A DNA stretch of 64,000 nt from positions 62,001-126,000 of the forward strand of contig CAVWBP010000017.1 of the NCBI GenBank assembly GCA_963753165.1. The letters run 5' to 3'. Shown in pieces: positions 53,673 through 62,439 of the stretch (its first letter is position 1; every line of letters starts with the position of its first letter). The DNA comes from JAKLQR01 sp963753165. GTDB lineage: Bacteria > Nitrospirota > Thermodesulfovibrionia > Thermodesulfovibrionales > SM23-35. Below the pieces are notes generated by a model that did no database searches, was not told the DNA's origin, and saw only the letters and a program-made list of their open reading frames with translations. Made by a program: the position numbers and the translations under genes.

Positions 53673-56252
53673 ATGCCTGAACTTACCCCCTTAATGAAAC
53701 AATATTTCAGCATCAAAGAAAAATACCAGGACGCCATCGTCTTTTTCAGGCTCGGTGATTTTTATGAAATGTTCGGAGAAGACGCTGAGAAGGCTTCGAG
53801 AATTCTTCAGATAGCATTGACTACAAGAGACAAGTCCAAAGAAGACCCTATGCCGATGTGCGGCATCCCCTATTTCGCCGCAGAATCATACATACTGAAA
53901 CTCGTAAAGGCCGGGCATAAGGTTGCGATATGCGAACAGATGGAGGACGCAAAAGAAGCAAAGGGCATTGTAGAGAGGGATATTGTGCGGGTGATTACTC
54001 CGGGAACGCACGCACCGGAAAAACCAAAGGAAAATACCTATATTATGAGTCTGTTCCCTTCAGGGGACAGACACGGGATAGCGGTCGCAGACATTTCTAC
54101 CGGAGAATTCATCGTTTTTGAGACTGACAAGAACATTCAGGATGAAGTATACCGCTTCGAACCCAGAGAAATCCTGATCCCCAATAGTATCAAAGAGAAT
54201 ATCCACTATAAAGAATCACTCAACGATTTTTATCTCTCTTCATACGATGACTGGTTCTATGATTATCCCGAGGCGTATAAAGTCCTGCTCCATCACCTGA
54301 AAGTCTCTTCACTCGAAGGATACGGCTGTGACGGCATGACTGCTGCTATCTCCGCTGCAGGCGCACTCGTGAGTTATCTTGAAGAGACACAAAAAGACTC
54401 GTTCATTCTGAAGAAAATATCCGCGCTGCGGTCTGATACATTCATGTTTCTCGATGCTGCAACCCAGCGGAACCTCGAACTCGTTCATAATCTCAGAGAC
54501 GGGTCGAATGAGGGGACCCTTCTTTGGGTTCTTGATGAGACGCTGACTCCGATGGGGGGCAGAATGCTGAGGTCTTCGCTCCTGAAGCCCCTTGTCAATC
54601 TTCAGGAAATAAAAAAGCGCCAGGGTGCGGTTGAATATCTCGTCGAAGATTTTGTCCTGATCGAGGAACTGAGAACATCGCTGAGAAAAGTCCAGGACCT
54701 TGAGCGTCTTTCTTCACGTGTTTCGTCAAGGACAGCAAACGCCAGGGATCTTGTTGCGATAAGAAATTCTATTGAATCCCTTCCGAAAATTGCAAGAACT
54801 CTCGCGTCCACGAAAAATTCTTACCTTTCTGCCCTTGCACAGGATATTGCTGATTTTTCTGCCCTCAGAAACCTGATCGACCAGAGCATCGTTGATTCGC
54901 CACCGGTCGGCCTGAAGGACGGCGGCATTCTTAAAAAAGGATATAACCCGGATGTCGACGAACTGAGATCGATCTCCCAGAAAAGCAAAGGATTCATCGC
55001 AGAACTCGAACGAAAAGAGAAGGAGAGGAGCGGGATATCATCCCTGAAAGTCGGCTACAACCGGGTCTTCGGGTATTACATCGAAGTGACGAAATCAAAC
55101 CTGCATATGGTTCCGGAAGAGTATATCAGAAAACAGACCCTTGTCGGTGGTGAGCGGTTTATTACCCCCGAGCTGAAGGAATATGAAGCAAAGGTGCTTG
55201 GTTCTGAGGAAACGCTGAAAAGTCTTGAATATCAGCTTTTTCAGAATATACTTGAACTCATACAGCATGAAACTCCGGTCCTTTCGAAAACAGCACTGAC
55301 ACTGGCGCTGGTCGATTTCCTTGCATCGCTTGCAGTCCTGGCCAAGAGGTATAATTATGTCAAACCGGCAATAGATGAGAGCGGAACAATTGAAATTACC
55401 GACGGTCGCCATGCTGTTCTGGAAAGACTTCCCTCAGATACGAAATTCATCCCGAATAGTGTCTGTCTCGATACGGATGATGACCGGCTTCTCATCATCA
55501 CCGGGCCGAATATGGCAGGCAAATCCACCTTTATGAGACAGGCAGCCCTTATTGTAATCCTTGCGCAGATGGGAAGTTTTGTCCCGGCATCTGCGGCCAA
55601 AATAGGCATAGCAGACCGTATTTTCACAAGGATCGGCGCGTCCGATTTTCTCACCAGAGGACAAAGCACCTTTATGGTAGAGATGATAGAGGTTGCGAAT
55701 ATCACGCATAACGCAACGACAAAAAGCCTTGTTCTCCTCGATGAGGTGGGAAGAGGGACGAGCACATTTGACGGGATAAGTATCGCATGGGCAGTTGCCG
55801 AACACATACTGAATACCATAAACGCGAGGACGCTCTTCGCAACCCATTACCATGAACTCACCGAACTGGCCCTCACCCACGAAGGAGTCAGGAATTATAA
55901 TGTCTCGGTAAAGGAATGGGGTGATGAGATCATCTTTCTCAGAAAAATTGAGAAGGGGCCCGCTGACAAGAGTTACGGAATACAGGTGGCGCGCCTCGCT
56001 GGCATACCTGATACCATACTTGTCCGCGCCAAAGAGGTGCTTGCAAATCTCGAAAAAGAGGAACTGAACGAAACAGGGGCTCCGAGGTTCGCTGAGCGGA
56101 AAATAAAGAAAGGCACTGTGCAGCTAGACCTCTTTTCGTCAATAAACGAGTCGGTCATTGCGGAAATCCGGCGCCTCGACGTGAAAAGCATGTCACAGGG
56201 AGACGCCTTAAAAACTCTTATAGCCCTCCAGAAAAAACTCGGCCTTGGTTAA
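53673..56252 (+). CDS. mutS: DNA mismatch repair protein MutS
   Basis: 859 aa. Mismatch-binding motif in GDFYEMFGEDAE (Phe-x-Glu), connector and clamp domains, then the ABC ATPase domain with GPNMAGKSTFMRQ near residue 610, STFMVEMIEVANI and LVLLDEVGRGTSTFDG. A weak TTGAAC (53636)/TATTAA (53658) promoter predicts a transcript with only a few nucleotides before the ATG. It converges with purC, overlapping by 4 nt. Confidence 0.96.
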   Translation: MPELTPLMKQYFSIKEKYQDAIVFFRLGDFYEMFGEDAEKASRILQIALTTRDKSKEDPMPMCGIPYFAAESYILKLVKAGHKVAICEQMEDAKEAKGIVERDIVRVITPGTHAPEKPKENTYIMSLFPSGDRHGIAVADISTGEFIVFETDKNIQDEVYRFEPREILIPNSIKENIHYKESLNDFYLSSYDDWFYDYPEAYKVLLHHLKVSSLEGYGCDGMTAAISAAGALVSYLEETQKDSFILKKISALRSDTFMFLDAATQRNLELVHNLRDGSNEGTLLWVLDETLTPMGGRMLRSSLLKPLVNLQEIKKRQGAVEYLVEDFVLIEELRTSLRKVQDLERLSSRVSSRTANARDLVAIRNSIESLPKIARTLASTKNSYLSALAQDIADFSALRNLIDQSIVDSPPVGLKDGGILKKGYNPDVDELRSISQKSKGFIAELERKEKERSGISSLKVGYNRVFGYYIEVTKSNLHMVPEEYIRKQTLVGGERFITPELKEYEAKVLGSEETLKSLEYQLFQNILELIQHETPVLSKTALTLALVDFLASLAVLAKRYNYVKPAIDESGTIEITDGRHAVLERLPSDTKFIPNSVCLDTDDDRLLIITGPNMAGKSTFMRQAALIVILAQMGSFVPASAAKIGIADRIFTRIGASDFLTRGQSTFMVEMIEVANITHNATTKSLVLLDEVGRGTSTFDGISIAWAVAEHILNTINARTLFATHYHELTELALTHEGVRNYNVSVKEWGDEIIFLRKIEKGPADKSYGIQVARLAGIPDTILVRAKEVLANLEKEELNETGAPRFAERKIKKGTVQLDLFSSINESVIAEIRRLDVKSMSQGDALKTLIALQKKLGLG

Positions 56253-57133
56253 TCCCTGCCCGCTATAATGCGCAGAATCTCCCTGTACCTTTGTGCCGTC
56301 TTTTCGATAATCTCGCCGGGAAGCGCCGGTCCCGGATAGGTCTTGTCCCAGTCCAACGTAAGCAGATAGTCCCTTACGATCTGTTTATCATAGCTGTCCT
56401 GGCTTCTGCCGGGGCTGTAAGTCTGAAGCGACCAGAAGCGTGATGAGTCGGGCGTAAGCAGTTCATCAATGAGAATAAGCTTGCCGTTGAAGATGCCGAA
56501 CTCAAACTTGGTATCTGCGATAATAAACCCTTTCTTTTCAGCCATATCTCTTGCCTTGCGATATATGTTCAGGCTTGTATCTCTCAGTTGAACGGCAATC
56601 TCCGTTCCTACCCTTTCGACCACTTCTTCATAGGTGATGTTCATATCATGACCTTGTTCTTCCTTCGTGGTCGGAGTGAATATCGGTTCATCGAGCCGTC
56701 CAGACTCAGGAAGTCCTTCCGGCAGCCTGATACCGCAGACAGATTGTGATTTCTTGTATTCCTTCCATCCGCTTCCCGTAAGATATCCCCTCACAACGCA
56801 TTCGACCGGGACAGGTTGAGTCTTTTTTACCAGCATGCTTCTCCCTTCCAGAATATCAGCGTATTGCTGTAAGTACGCAGGAAAGGTTTTCATTTCTGAC
56901 GATACGAGATGGTTTGGAACAATGTCCTTCATCTGTTCGAACCAGTAGAGAGATATCTGGGTGAGCACCCTGCCCTTCCCTGGGATCCCGTCAGGCAATA
57001 CCACATCAAATGCAGATATTCTGTCAGTGGCAATAAGAAGCAGGTGAAGGTCCGTCTCATAGATATCACGGACCTTCCCGCTCTTCACAAATGCAACGTC
57101 AGGCATCTCGGTTTTTAACACTATGGTTTCCAT
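56249..57133 (-). CDS. purC: Phosphoribosylaminoimidazole-succinocarboxamide synthase
   Basis: Seventh step of purine synthesis (SAICAR synthetase), 294 aa of the long form. GKVRDIYETDLHLLLIATDRISAFDVVLPDGIPGKGRVL, VECVVRGYLTGSGWKEY, FTPTTKEEQGHDMNIT and IADTKFEFGI; LIDELLTPDSSRFW near the end. Monocistronic here. Confidence 0.96.
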   Translation of the reverse strand: METIVLKTEMPDVAFVKSGKVRDIYETDLHLLLIATDRISAFDVVLPDGIPGKGRVLTQISLYWFEQMKDIVPNHLVSSEMKTFPAYLQQYADILEGRSMLVKKTQPVPVECVVRGYLTGSGWKEYKKSQSVCGIRLPEGLPESGRLDEPIFTPTTKEEQGHDMNITYEEVVERVGTEIAVQLRDTSLNIYRKARDMAEKKGFIIADTKFEFGIFNGKLILIDELLTPDSSRFWSLQTYSPGRSQDSYDKQIVRDYLLTLDWDKTYPGPALPGEIIEKTAQRYREILRIIAGRD

Positions 57134-57295
57134 ATACTATCCTCTCGTGAATACGGTATTTTTATTGGGGGAAAACACATGATTGTATCTTCCCGGCGCC
57201 TGTGCTGTCAAGAAACCAGGGAAGTGTTTTTGCAAGCACAGGCTTAAATGCCGCACAGATTTCTGAACGCCCTTATATTCTGACATTATTTCATA

Positions 57296-57301
57296 TATAA
57301 T
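57296..57301 (+). promoter_or_regulatory. -10 box of the GGDEF response-regulator gene
   Basis: Perfect TATAAT at 57296-57301. The predicted +1 (about 57308) is adjacent to the GTG start at 57309. The -35 region is weak. No ribosome-binding site. Confidence 0.55.
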
Positions 57302-57308
57302 AATAGCT

Positions 57309-58184
57309 GTGGATATACAGAAAAAAAGTTCTCTTCTCATCGTTGATGATGACTCTGTGTTTCTTGAGATGCTGGAAAACGGCCTCACTCTTGAAGGATA
57401 CCGGTGTGAAACAGCAACAAATGCCGCTTCTGCCCTCGAACGTATCCGGCAAAACGCCTTTGACCTCTTGCTGTCAGACATAGCAATGCCCGGCATGAAA
57501 GGGTTCGAACTTGCCATGCACGCAAAGCGCTCAAACCCCGACACTGCAATTATTATCATGACAGGGCATATTGATAATTTCTCATATGACAGTGCAATTG
57601 AGGCAGGCGCTTCTGATTTCATCAAGAAGCCCTTCACCCTGAAAGAACTTATTGCGCGGATAGAGCATGTAAAAATGCATGAATACATGCGCACGATTTC
57701 CTACACAGATGAGCTTACAGGCCTCTATAACAGACGGGGGTTCTTCACCCTGGTTGACCATCTGTTAAAGGTGGCAAAGCGACAGGGCAAAAAGATCTTC
57801 ATGCTCTATACAGACCTCGATAACCTGAAGGTCGTGAACGATACGCTTGGCCATCAGAAGGGAGACCAGGCGCTCACTGATGCAGCAAAAATGCTGAAAG
57901 ACAATTTCCGCGAGTCTGATATCATCGCCCGCATAGGCGGGGACGAATTTGTGGTCATGTCAATCGGGTCAAACGATACCGAAGCAAAGACACTGATTGA
58001 CCGCCTGGAGAGGAAAATTGAGGATTATAATAAAACGGGTAGCCGTAATTTTCAGCTCTCACTGAGCATCGGCATGACATATTTCGATCCGCAGGACCCC
58101 TTGCCGATTGATACCCTCCTCGCCAGGGCTGACCAATCCATGTATGAAGACAAGCGGAACAAAAAGAACGGGCGACATGAATAA
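57309..58184 (+). CDS. Response regulator with GGDEF output domain
   Basis: 291 aa. Receiver domain residues 8-125 with acidic pocket VDDDS, phospho-acceptor Asp57 in LLSDIAMPG and conserved Lys in KKPFTLKEL. GGDEF domain from about 140 with DELTGLYNRRGF and IARIGGDEFVVMS, so diguanylate cyclase activity is expected. GTG start is at or beside the predicted +1. A cognate kinase is not adjacent, though a histidine kinase is encoded at 59773. Confidence 0.9.
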   Translation: MDIQKKSSLLIVDDDSVFLEMLENGLTLEGYRCETATNAASALERIRQNAFDLLLSDIAMPGMKGFELAMHAKRSNPDTAIIIMTGHIDNFSYDSAIEAGASDFIKKPFTLKELIARIEHVKMHEYMRTISYTDELTGLYNRRGFFTLVDHLLKVAKRQGKKIFMLYTDLDNLKVVNDTLGHQKGDQALTDAAKMLKDNFRESDIIARIGGDEFVVMSIGSNDTEAKTLIDRLERKIEDYNKTGSRNFQLSLSIGMTYFDPQDPLPIDTLLARADQSMYEDKRNKKNGRHE

Positions 58185-58239
58185 TATCGGAATTCATTGA
58201 AATTATATATAATAGAATGAAAACGTTAAGGAGGGAACA

Positions 58240-58464
58240 GTGTCAATTGTTATTCTTGATGCAAAAGGCCTCAAATGCCCGCAGCCAACGATACAGATGA
58301 CGATCAAAGCACTGAAGCTGAAACAAGATGATGTTCTGGAAGTTATCGCGGACTGTTCAACCTTCGAAAACGATGTAAAGAACTGGTGCCGCAGGAACAA
58401 GAAAACCCTTCTCTGGATCAATGATGAAGGAAACAGCGTGAAGCGTTGCCAGGTCCAGTTTTAA
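58240..58464 (+). CDS. TusA/SirA-family sulfur carrier
   Basis: 74 aa with the CPxP motif (LKCPQPTIQM, Cys13) that carries a persulfide in the TusA family. Start is GTG 58240 with AAGGAGG 6 nt upstream; TATAAT lies at 58208-58213. It may hand sulfur to tRNA thiolation, molybdenum cofactor or dissimilatory sulfur pathways. No partner is immediately adjacent. Confidence 0.9.
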   Translation: MSIVILDAKGLKCPQPTIQMTIKALKLKQDDVLEVIADCSTFENDVKNWCRRNKKTLLWINDEGNSVKRCQVQF

Positions 58465-58479
58465 CAGCATGAATCTCTT

Positions 58480-59766
58480 TTGTTTAATATCTTATTCAGG
58501 ATACCGTCTTTGCGTCTGAATCAAAAAAATATAGCATGCATCCCTGCGATTTCATCCCTTCTCTTCTGTTTTCTGATCGTCTTTGCCTTTACCGGCGTTT
58601 CTTTTGCTGAAGAGATCACCGTCGGAATGTCCGCCGCATTCAAGGGCGCCACGGGAGGTCTCGGGAGCGAACTCTACCGGGGTTCCATGGCATATATAGA
58701 ACATGTGAACCGGAACGGCGGCATACACGGGAAAAAACTCAGAATAATCGCATATGATGACGGATATAATCCTGTCCCTGCCATTAAGAATACTATCAGG
58801 CTGATCGATGAGGACACATTCCTCCTTTTCGATTATGTAGGGACGCCTACCGTTACGAGGATGCTTCCCATTCTGAAAAGTAACGCACAGAAGCATATCT
58901 ATCTGTTTTTCCCGTTCACCGGCGCACAACCTCACAGGCAGCCGCCGTATGACGAATTTGTATTTAATCTGCGCGCCTCATATCAGCAGGAGACAGGGGG
59001 TCTGGTAGACAATTTCGTGCGTGAAGGGAGAAAGAGAATCGCGGTCTTCTATCAGGTCGATGCATACGGGAGAAGCGGCTGGGATGGTGTGCAAAAGACA
59101 CTTGCCCGGTACGGACTCAGGATAGTGGGAGAAACTACCTATCGCAGGGGCACCACGTATTCCGACAGCATGCAAAAGCAGGTTGAAATCCTCAAGGCAA
59201 CTGATCCCGATGCAATTATTTCCATAGGCGCATATGCTGCCTGCGCCGCCTTTATTCGCGATGCGAGGAATTCCGGGCTGAATGTGCCGATAGCGAATGT
59301 GTCGTTCGTAGGGACTGAATTCCTTATCAATCTCCTTTTGGAGGAGGGCAAAAAATCAGGGAAGGACTATACGGAAAACCTCATCAATTCTCAGGTAGTG
59401 CCAAGTTATGAGGACACCTCGCTGCCTGCAGTAAGGGAATACAGGATGCTCATGGACAAATATACAACGAGCCCTCCCATTCATCTATTGGAAAAGGAAT
59501 ACAGGCCGCTGCGTTACAGCTTTGTGAGTTTCGAAGGGTTTCTCAATGCTAAATTGCTGGTTGGGATTCTCAGAAAAATGGGGAACAATCCTGAACGCTC
59601 CGACATCAGGGCTACGGTCGAAGCAATAAGGAACCTCGATATCGGCATTGATTCCCTTGTATCATTTGGTCCGGAGAAACATCAGGGATTAGACAAAGTA
59701 TATTATACAACTGTCAGGAACGGACAGTCTGTTCCTATCCGGGACTGGTCGGAGTGGAAGAAATAA
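58480..59766 (+). CDS. Periplasmic ABC-type substrate-binding protein (LivK/peripla_BP_6-like)
   Basis: 428 aa with an N-terminal signal (ISSLLFCFLIVFAFTGVSFA). Type I binding-protein fold: ITVGMSAAFKGATGGLGSELYRG, HVNRNGGIHGKKLRIIAYDDGYNPVPAI and DPDAIISIGAYAACAAFIRDARN. No permease or ATPase genes follow; a histidine kinase starts 6 nt later, so the protein may be a ligand-sensing partner for the kinase rather than a transporter subunit. TTG start at 58480 is the best available but not certain. Confidence 0.82.
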   Translation: MFNILFRIPSLRLNQKNIACIPAISSLLFCFLIVFAFTGVSFAEEITVGMSAAFKGATGGLGSELYRGSMAYIEHVNRNGGIHGKKLRIIAYDDGYNPVPAIKNTIRLIDEDTFLLFDYVGTPTVTRMLPILKSNAQKHIYLFFPFTGAQPHRQPPYDEFVFNLRASYQQETGGLVDNFVREGRKRIAVFYQVDAYGRSGWDGVQKTLARYGLRIVGETTYRRGTTYSDSMQKQVEILKATDPDAIISIGAYAACAAFIRDARNSGLNVPIANVSFVGTEFLINLLLEEGKKSGKDYTENLINSQVVPSYEDTSLPAVREYRMLMDKYTTSPPIHLLEKEYRPLRYSFVSFEGFLNAKLLVGILRKMGNNPERSDIRATVEAIRNLDIGIDSLVSFGPEKHQGLDKVYYTTVRNGQSVPIRDWSEWKK

Positions 59767-59772
59767 TCAACC

Positions 59773-61668
59773 ATGTCTAAACTATTCAAGAGAACCCTTA
59801 TCATCATGATCGTCCTCTTTGCGATTATCGCAATGACCACCGCGGTATCAACAGGATGGAATCTCTATAACGATCTTATCGCCGAGTATAAAAGCAAAGG
59901 CTCTGCAATTGCAAGGAGCATCGCAAGTTCGAGCGTTGAGACCCTCCTCAACAGGGAACCGTCCACCGTTCAGGCCATGATAGACCAGTTTACCGAGATT
60001 CTGGGAGTATCCTATGTTTTTGTTGTAGACAACCAGGGGGAAATTATTTCCCATACCTTCGTTCCGATGATTCCCAGGGAAATCATTCAGATTAAAAACT
60101 CGACACTGGACACATCCCGCGATGTGAGCATTGAAGGTAAAGGAGAGTTTATTGACATATCGTTTCCCATTGTGGAGGGAACCGTCGGGGTTGTGCATGT
60201 GGGAATGGATAAAGGAATAATCTTTTCACAACTCCGGGCCGGAATGTTCAGGCAGCTTTCCCTTCTCACCATAATTTTTATTATCAGCGTGGTATTTGCC
60301 TATATGTTCGTGAACAAGATTTCGCAGCCGTTGAATAAACTTACCGACTACTCGAGAAAGCTTGCATCTCATGACTTTACCGCAACAGTTGACATAAAAT
60401 CACAGGATGAAATAGGCATGCTCGCAGAAACTATGAAATCTATGGCAATGGACCTGAGCGAGGTTTTTGAACGGTATGAACTGGCGCTGAAAGACGCCAT
60501 CGTAGAACTGCAGGACACCCTCGCATATCTTACCGCTGTTATCGATAATATGGCCGATGGTCTGCTTGTCACCGACACAGACGGAATTATCAACCATGTA
60601 AACCCTGCGCTCTCTCTCATGTTTCATATGCGTGAAGCTGACATGATCGGGAAGAACTGCAGGGATATTTTCGGAATCGAACTTTTCGAACTTGTCGAAA
60701 AGAGCAGAAAACATCCTGACGAGGCATTCACTACAGGAATCAAACTCGCCGGTGGGAAGTTTGGACAGGCCGTAGCTACAGGAATACATAAGGATTCTCT
60801 GGAAACAGAGGATGTACATGAAAAAGGAATCGGTTCCGTAATACTCATAAGGGACATCACGGCTGAAAAAGAGATCGATCAGATGAAGACTGATTTTATA
60901 TCTACCGTATCCCATGAACTGAGAACACCGCTCACGTCCGTGCTCGGATTTACCGAAATTATTGAGAAAAGACTCGAAGAAAACATATTTCCCCTTTTAA
61001 AACCCATGGACCAGGGGGTAATTGCAACCATCAAGCGGATACGGAACAACATAAAAATCATCCTTTCCGAAGGAGAACGGCTCACCGCGTTGATTAATGA
61101 TGTTCTCGATATCTCAAAACTTGAGGCAGGCAAAGTTGAATGGAAGATGGAAAAAATTCAGGTGCAGGATCTTATTGAGCATGCGCGCTTTGCCACTTCT
61201 TCGCTCTTTGAACAGAAGAAACTCGAATTCAGGCAATATATGGAACCCGGACTTCCTGAAATTGTCGGTGACAGGGACAGACTTATACAGGTACTGATTA
61301 ATCTCTTTTCGAATGCGGTAAAATTTACTGAACAGGGGCATATTCTTTGTCAGGCTACCAAATCGAACAACGAGGTCGTGGTGAGTATTGCAGATACAGG
61401 CTTTGGCATCATGGAAGAGGACTTGTCATCAGTCTTTGAGAAATTCAAGCAGGCCGGCGATACACTCACTGATAAGCCGAGGGGTACGGGCCTCGGGTTG
61501 CCGATATGCAGGCAGATCATCGAATATCATGGGGGGAAGATATGGGCAGAGAGCCAACCTGAAAAGGGAAGTATCTTTTCATTCAGCCTTCCGGTTCTGT
61601 CGGCTCTTCCCCCGACAGAAGGGAAAGCAGGATTCTTGCACTATGAAGAGAGCGAAATTCAACCATAA
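59773..61668 (+). CDS. Membrane sensor histidine kinase (sensor-HAMP-PAS-HisKA-HATPase)
   Basis: 631 aa. Helices at about 7-29 and 160-182 flank a periplasmic sensor of single-Cache type (FVVDNQGEIISHTF); then HAMP (NKISQPLNKLTDYSRKLA), PAS (IDNMADGLLVTDTDGIINHVNPA), HisKA with His381 in STVSHELRTPLTS, and HATPase with LINLFSNAVKF, IADTGFGIM and GTGLGLPICRQ. Encoded between a periplasmic binding protein and a response regulator, so the three probably form one signalling cassette. Confidence 0.92.
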   Translation: MSKLFKRTLIIMIVLFAIIAMTTAVSTGWNLYNDLIAEYKSKGSAIARSIASSSVETLLNREPSTVQAMIDQFTEILGVSYVFVVDNQGEIISHTFVPMIPREIIQIKNSTLDTSRDVSIEGKGEFIDISFPIVEGTVGVVHVGMDKGIIFSQLRAGMFRQLSLLTIIFIISVVFAYMFVNKISQPLNKLTDYSRKLASHDFTATVDIKSQDEIGMLAETMKSMAMDLSEVFERYELALKDAIVELQDTLAYLTAVIDNMADGLLVTDTDGIINHVNPALSLMFHMREADMIGKNCRDIFGIELFELVEKSRKHPDEAFTTGIKLAGGKFGQAVATGIHKDSLETEDVHEKGIGSVILIRDITAEKEIDQMKTDFISTVSHELRTPLTSVLGFTEIIEKRLEENIFPLLKPMDQGVIATIKRIRNNIKIILSEGERLTALINDVLDISKLEAGKVEWKMEKIQVQDLIEHARFATSSLFEQKKLEFRQYMEPGLPEIVGDRDRLIQVLINLFSNAVKFTEQGHILCQATKSNNEVVVSIADTGFGIMEEDLSSVFEKFKQAGDTLTDKPRGTGLGLPICRQIIEYHGGKIWAESQPEKGSIFSFSLPVLSALPPTEGKAGFLHYEESEIQP

Positions 61669-61688
61669 AAAAACAGAGGTTATTTGCC

Positions 61689-62072
61689 ATGCAGAAAATT
61701 CTTATCGTTGACGATGACCCGCTTATCCGCCTTCTCCTCGAGGAGATATTAACCGATTTCAATGCAAAGGGCATCCAGATATCGAGTGCTGACAACGGAC
61801 TTACTGCGCTTGAGCTCATCAAGCGTGAAGAACCGGATATTATCTTCCTTGACGTTATGCTTCCGCAAATGAACGGGTTTGAAGTTTGCAATATCATCAA
61901 AAACGATCTTTCCCTGAAACACCTGTATATCATCATGCTTACCGCGAAAGGCCAGGAAATCGACAAGAAGAAGGCACATGAATATGGCGCAGACTACTAC
62001 ATTACCAAGCCCTTTACTATTCAGGATGTTATCAAGAAAGTGAGTGAGGTGCTGGGAGCTTCTTCTCAATAA
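61689..62072 (+). CDS. Single-domain (CheY-like) response regulator
   Basis: 127 aa, receiver only: VDDDPLI acidic pocket, phospho-acceptor Asp55 in IIFLDVMLPQ, LTAKGQE and TKPFTIQDV. No output domain, so it must act through protein contacts or a phosphorelay. Starts 20 nt after the kinase gene. Confidence 0.92.
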   Translation: MQKILIVDDDPLIRLLLEEILTDFNAKGIQISSADNGLTALELIKREEPDIIFLDVMLPQMNGFEVCNIIKNDLSLKHLYIIMLTAKGQEIDKKKAHEYGADYYITKPFTIQDVIKKVSEVLGASSQ

Positions 62073-62176
62073 GCGGCAAGATACAGGTTAATCTCTGCGG
62101 TCGAAACAGTGCCATAAGTCAGGAATTGATCCTCCATTCCGTGTATCACGGTCATCTGCTCTGGAAAAAAGTTTCG

Positions 62177-62344
62177 CTACGACTTCTTGCTGGTTTTAAC
62201 GTAAAAAGACGTAAACTTCTTCTCCACATTGTCTCCGTTGCACGAGGGGCACGCAATCTTAGGCCGTGCCTCGAATTCTTTCAATGACAGAAAGACCGTA
62301 AAATCCTTTTTGCAATCTTTGCAGATATATTCATATGCCGGCAT
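62177..62344 (-). CDS. FmdB-type zinc-ribbon protein
   Basis: 55 aa; GGAGGGAAAG precedes the ATG. Begins MPAYEYICKDC and has a second CPSC pair about 22 residues later, the FmdB regulatory-type zinc ribbon. Proposed to be a regulator in amide/formamide metabolism; function generally unknown. Confidence 0.85.
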   Translation of the reverse strand: MPAYEYICKDCKKDFTVFLSLKEFEARPKIACPSCNGDNVEKKFTSFYVKTSKKS

Positions 62345-62439
62345 CTTTCCCTCCCTCTCTGAAAAAAAAGAGTTGTGATATTCTTGGAATGTATCCTTTT
62401 ATTTACCATAAAAAGCACCACAAATCAAGAAGGGCATGC

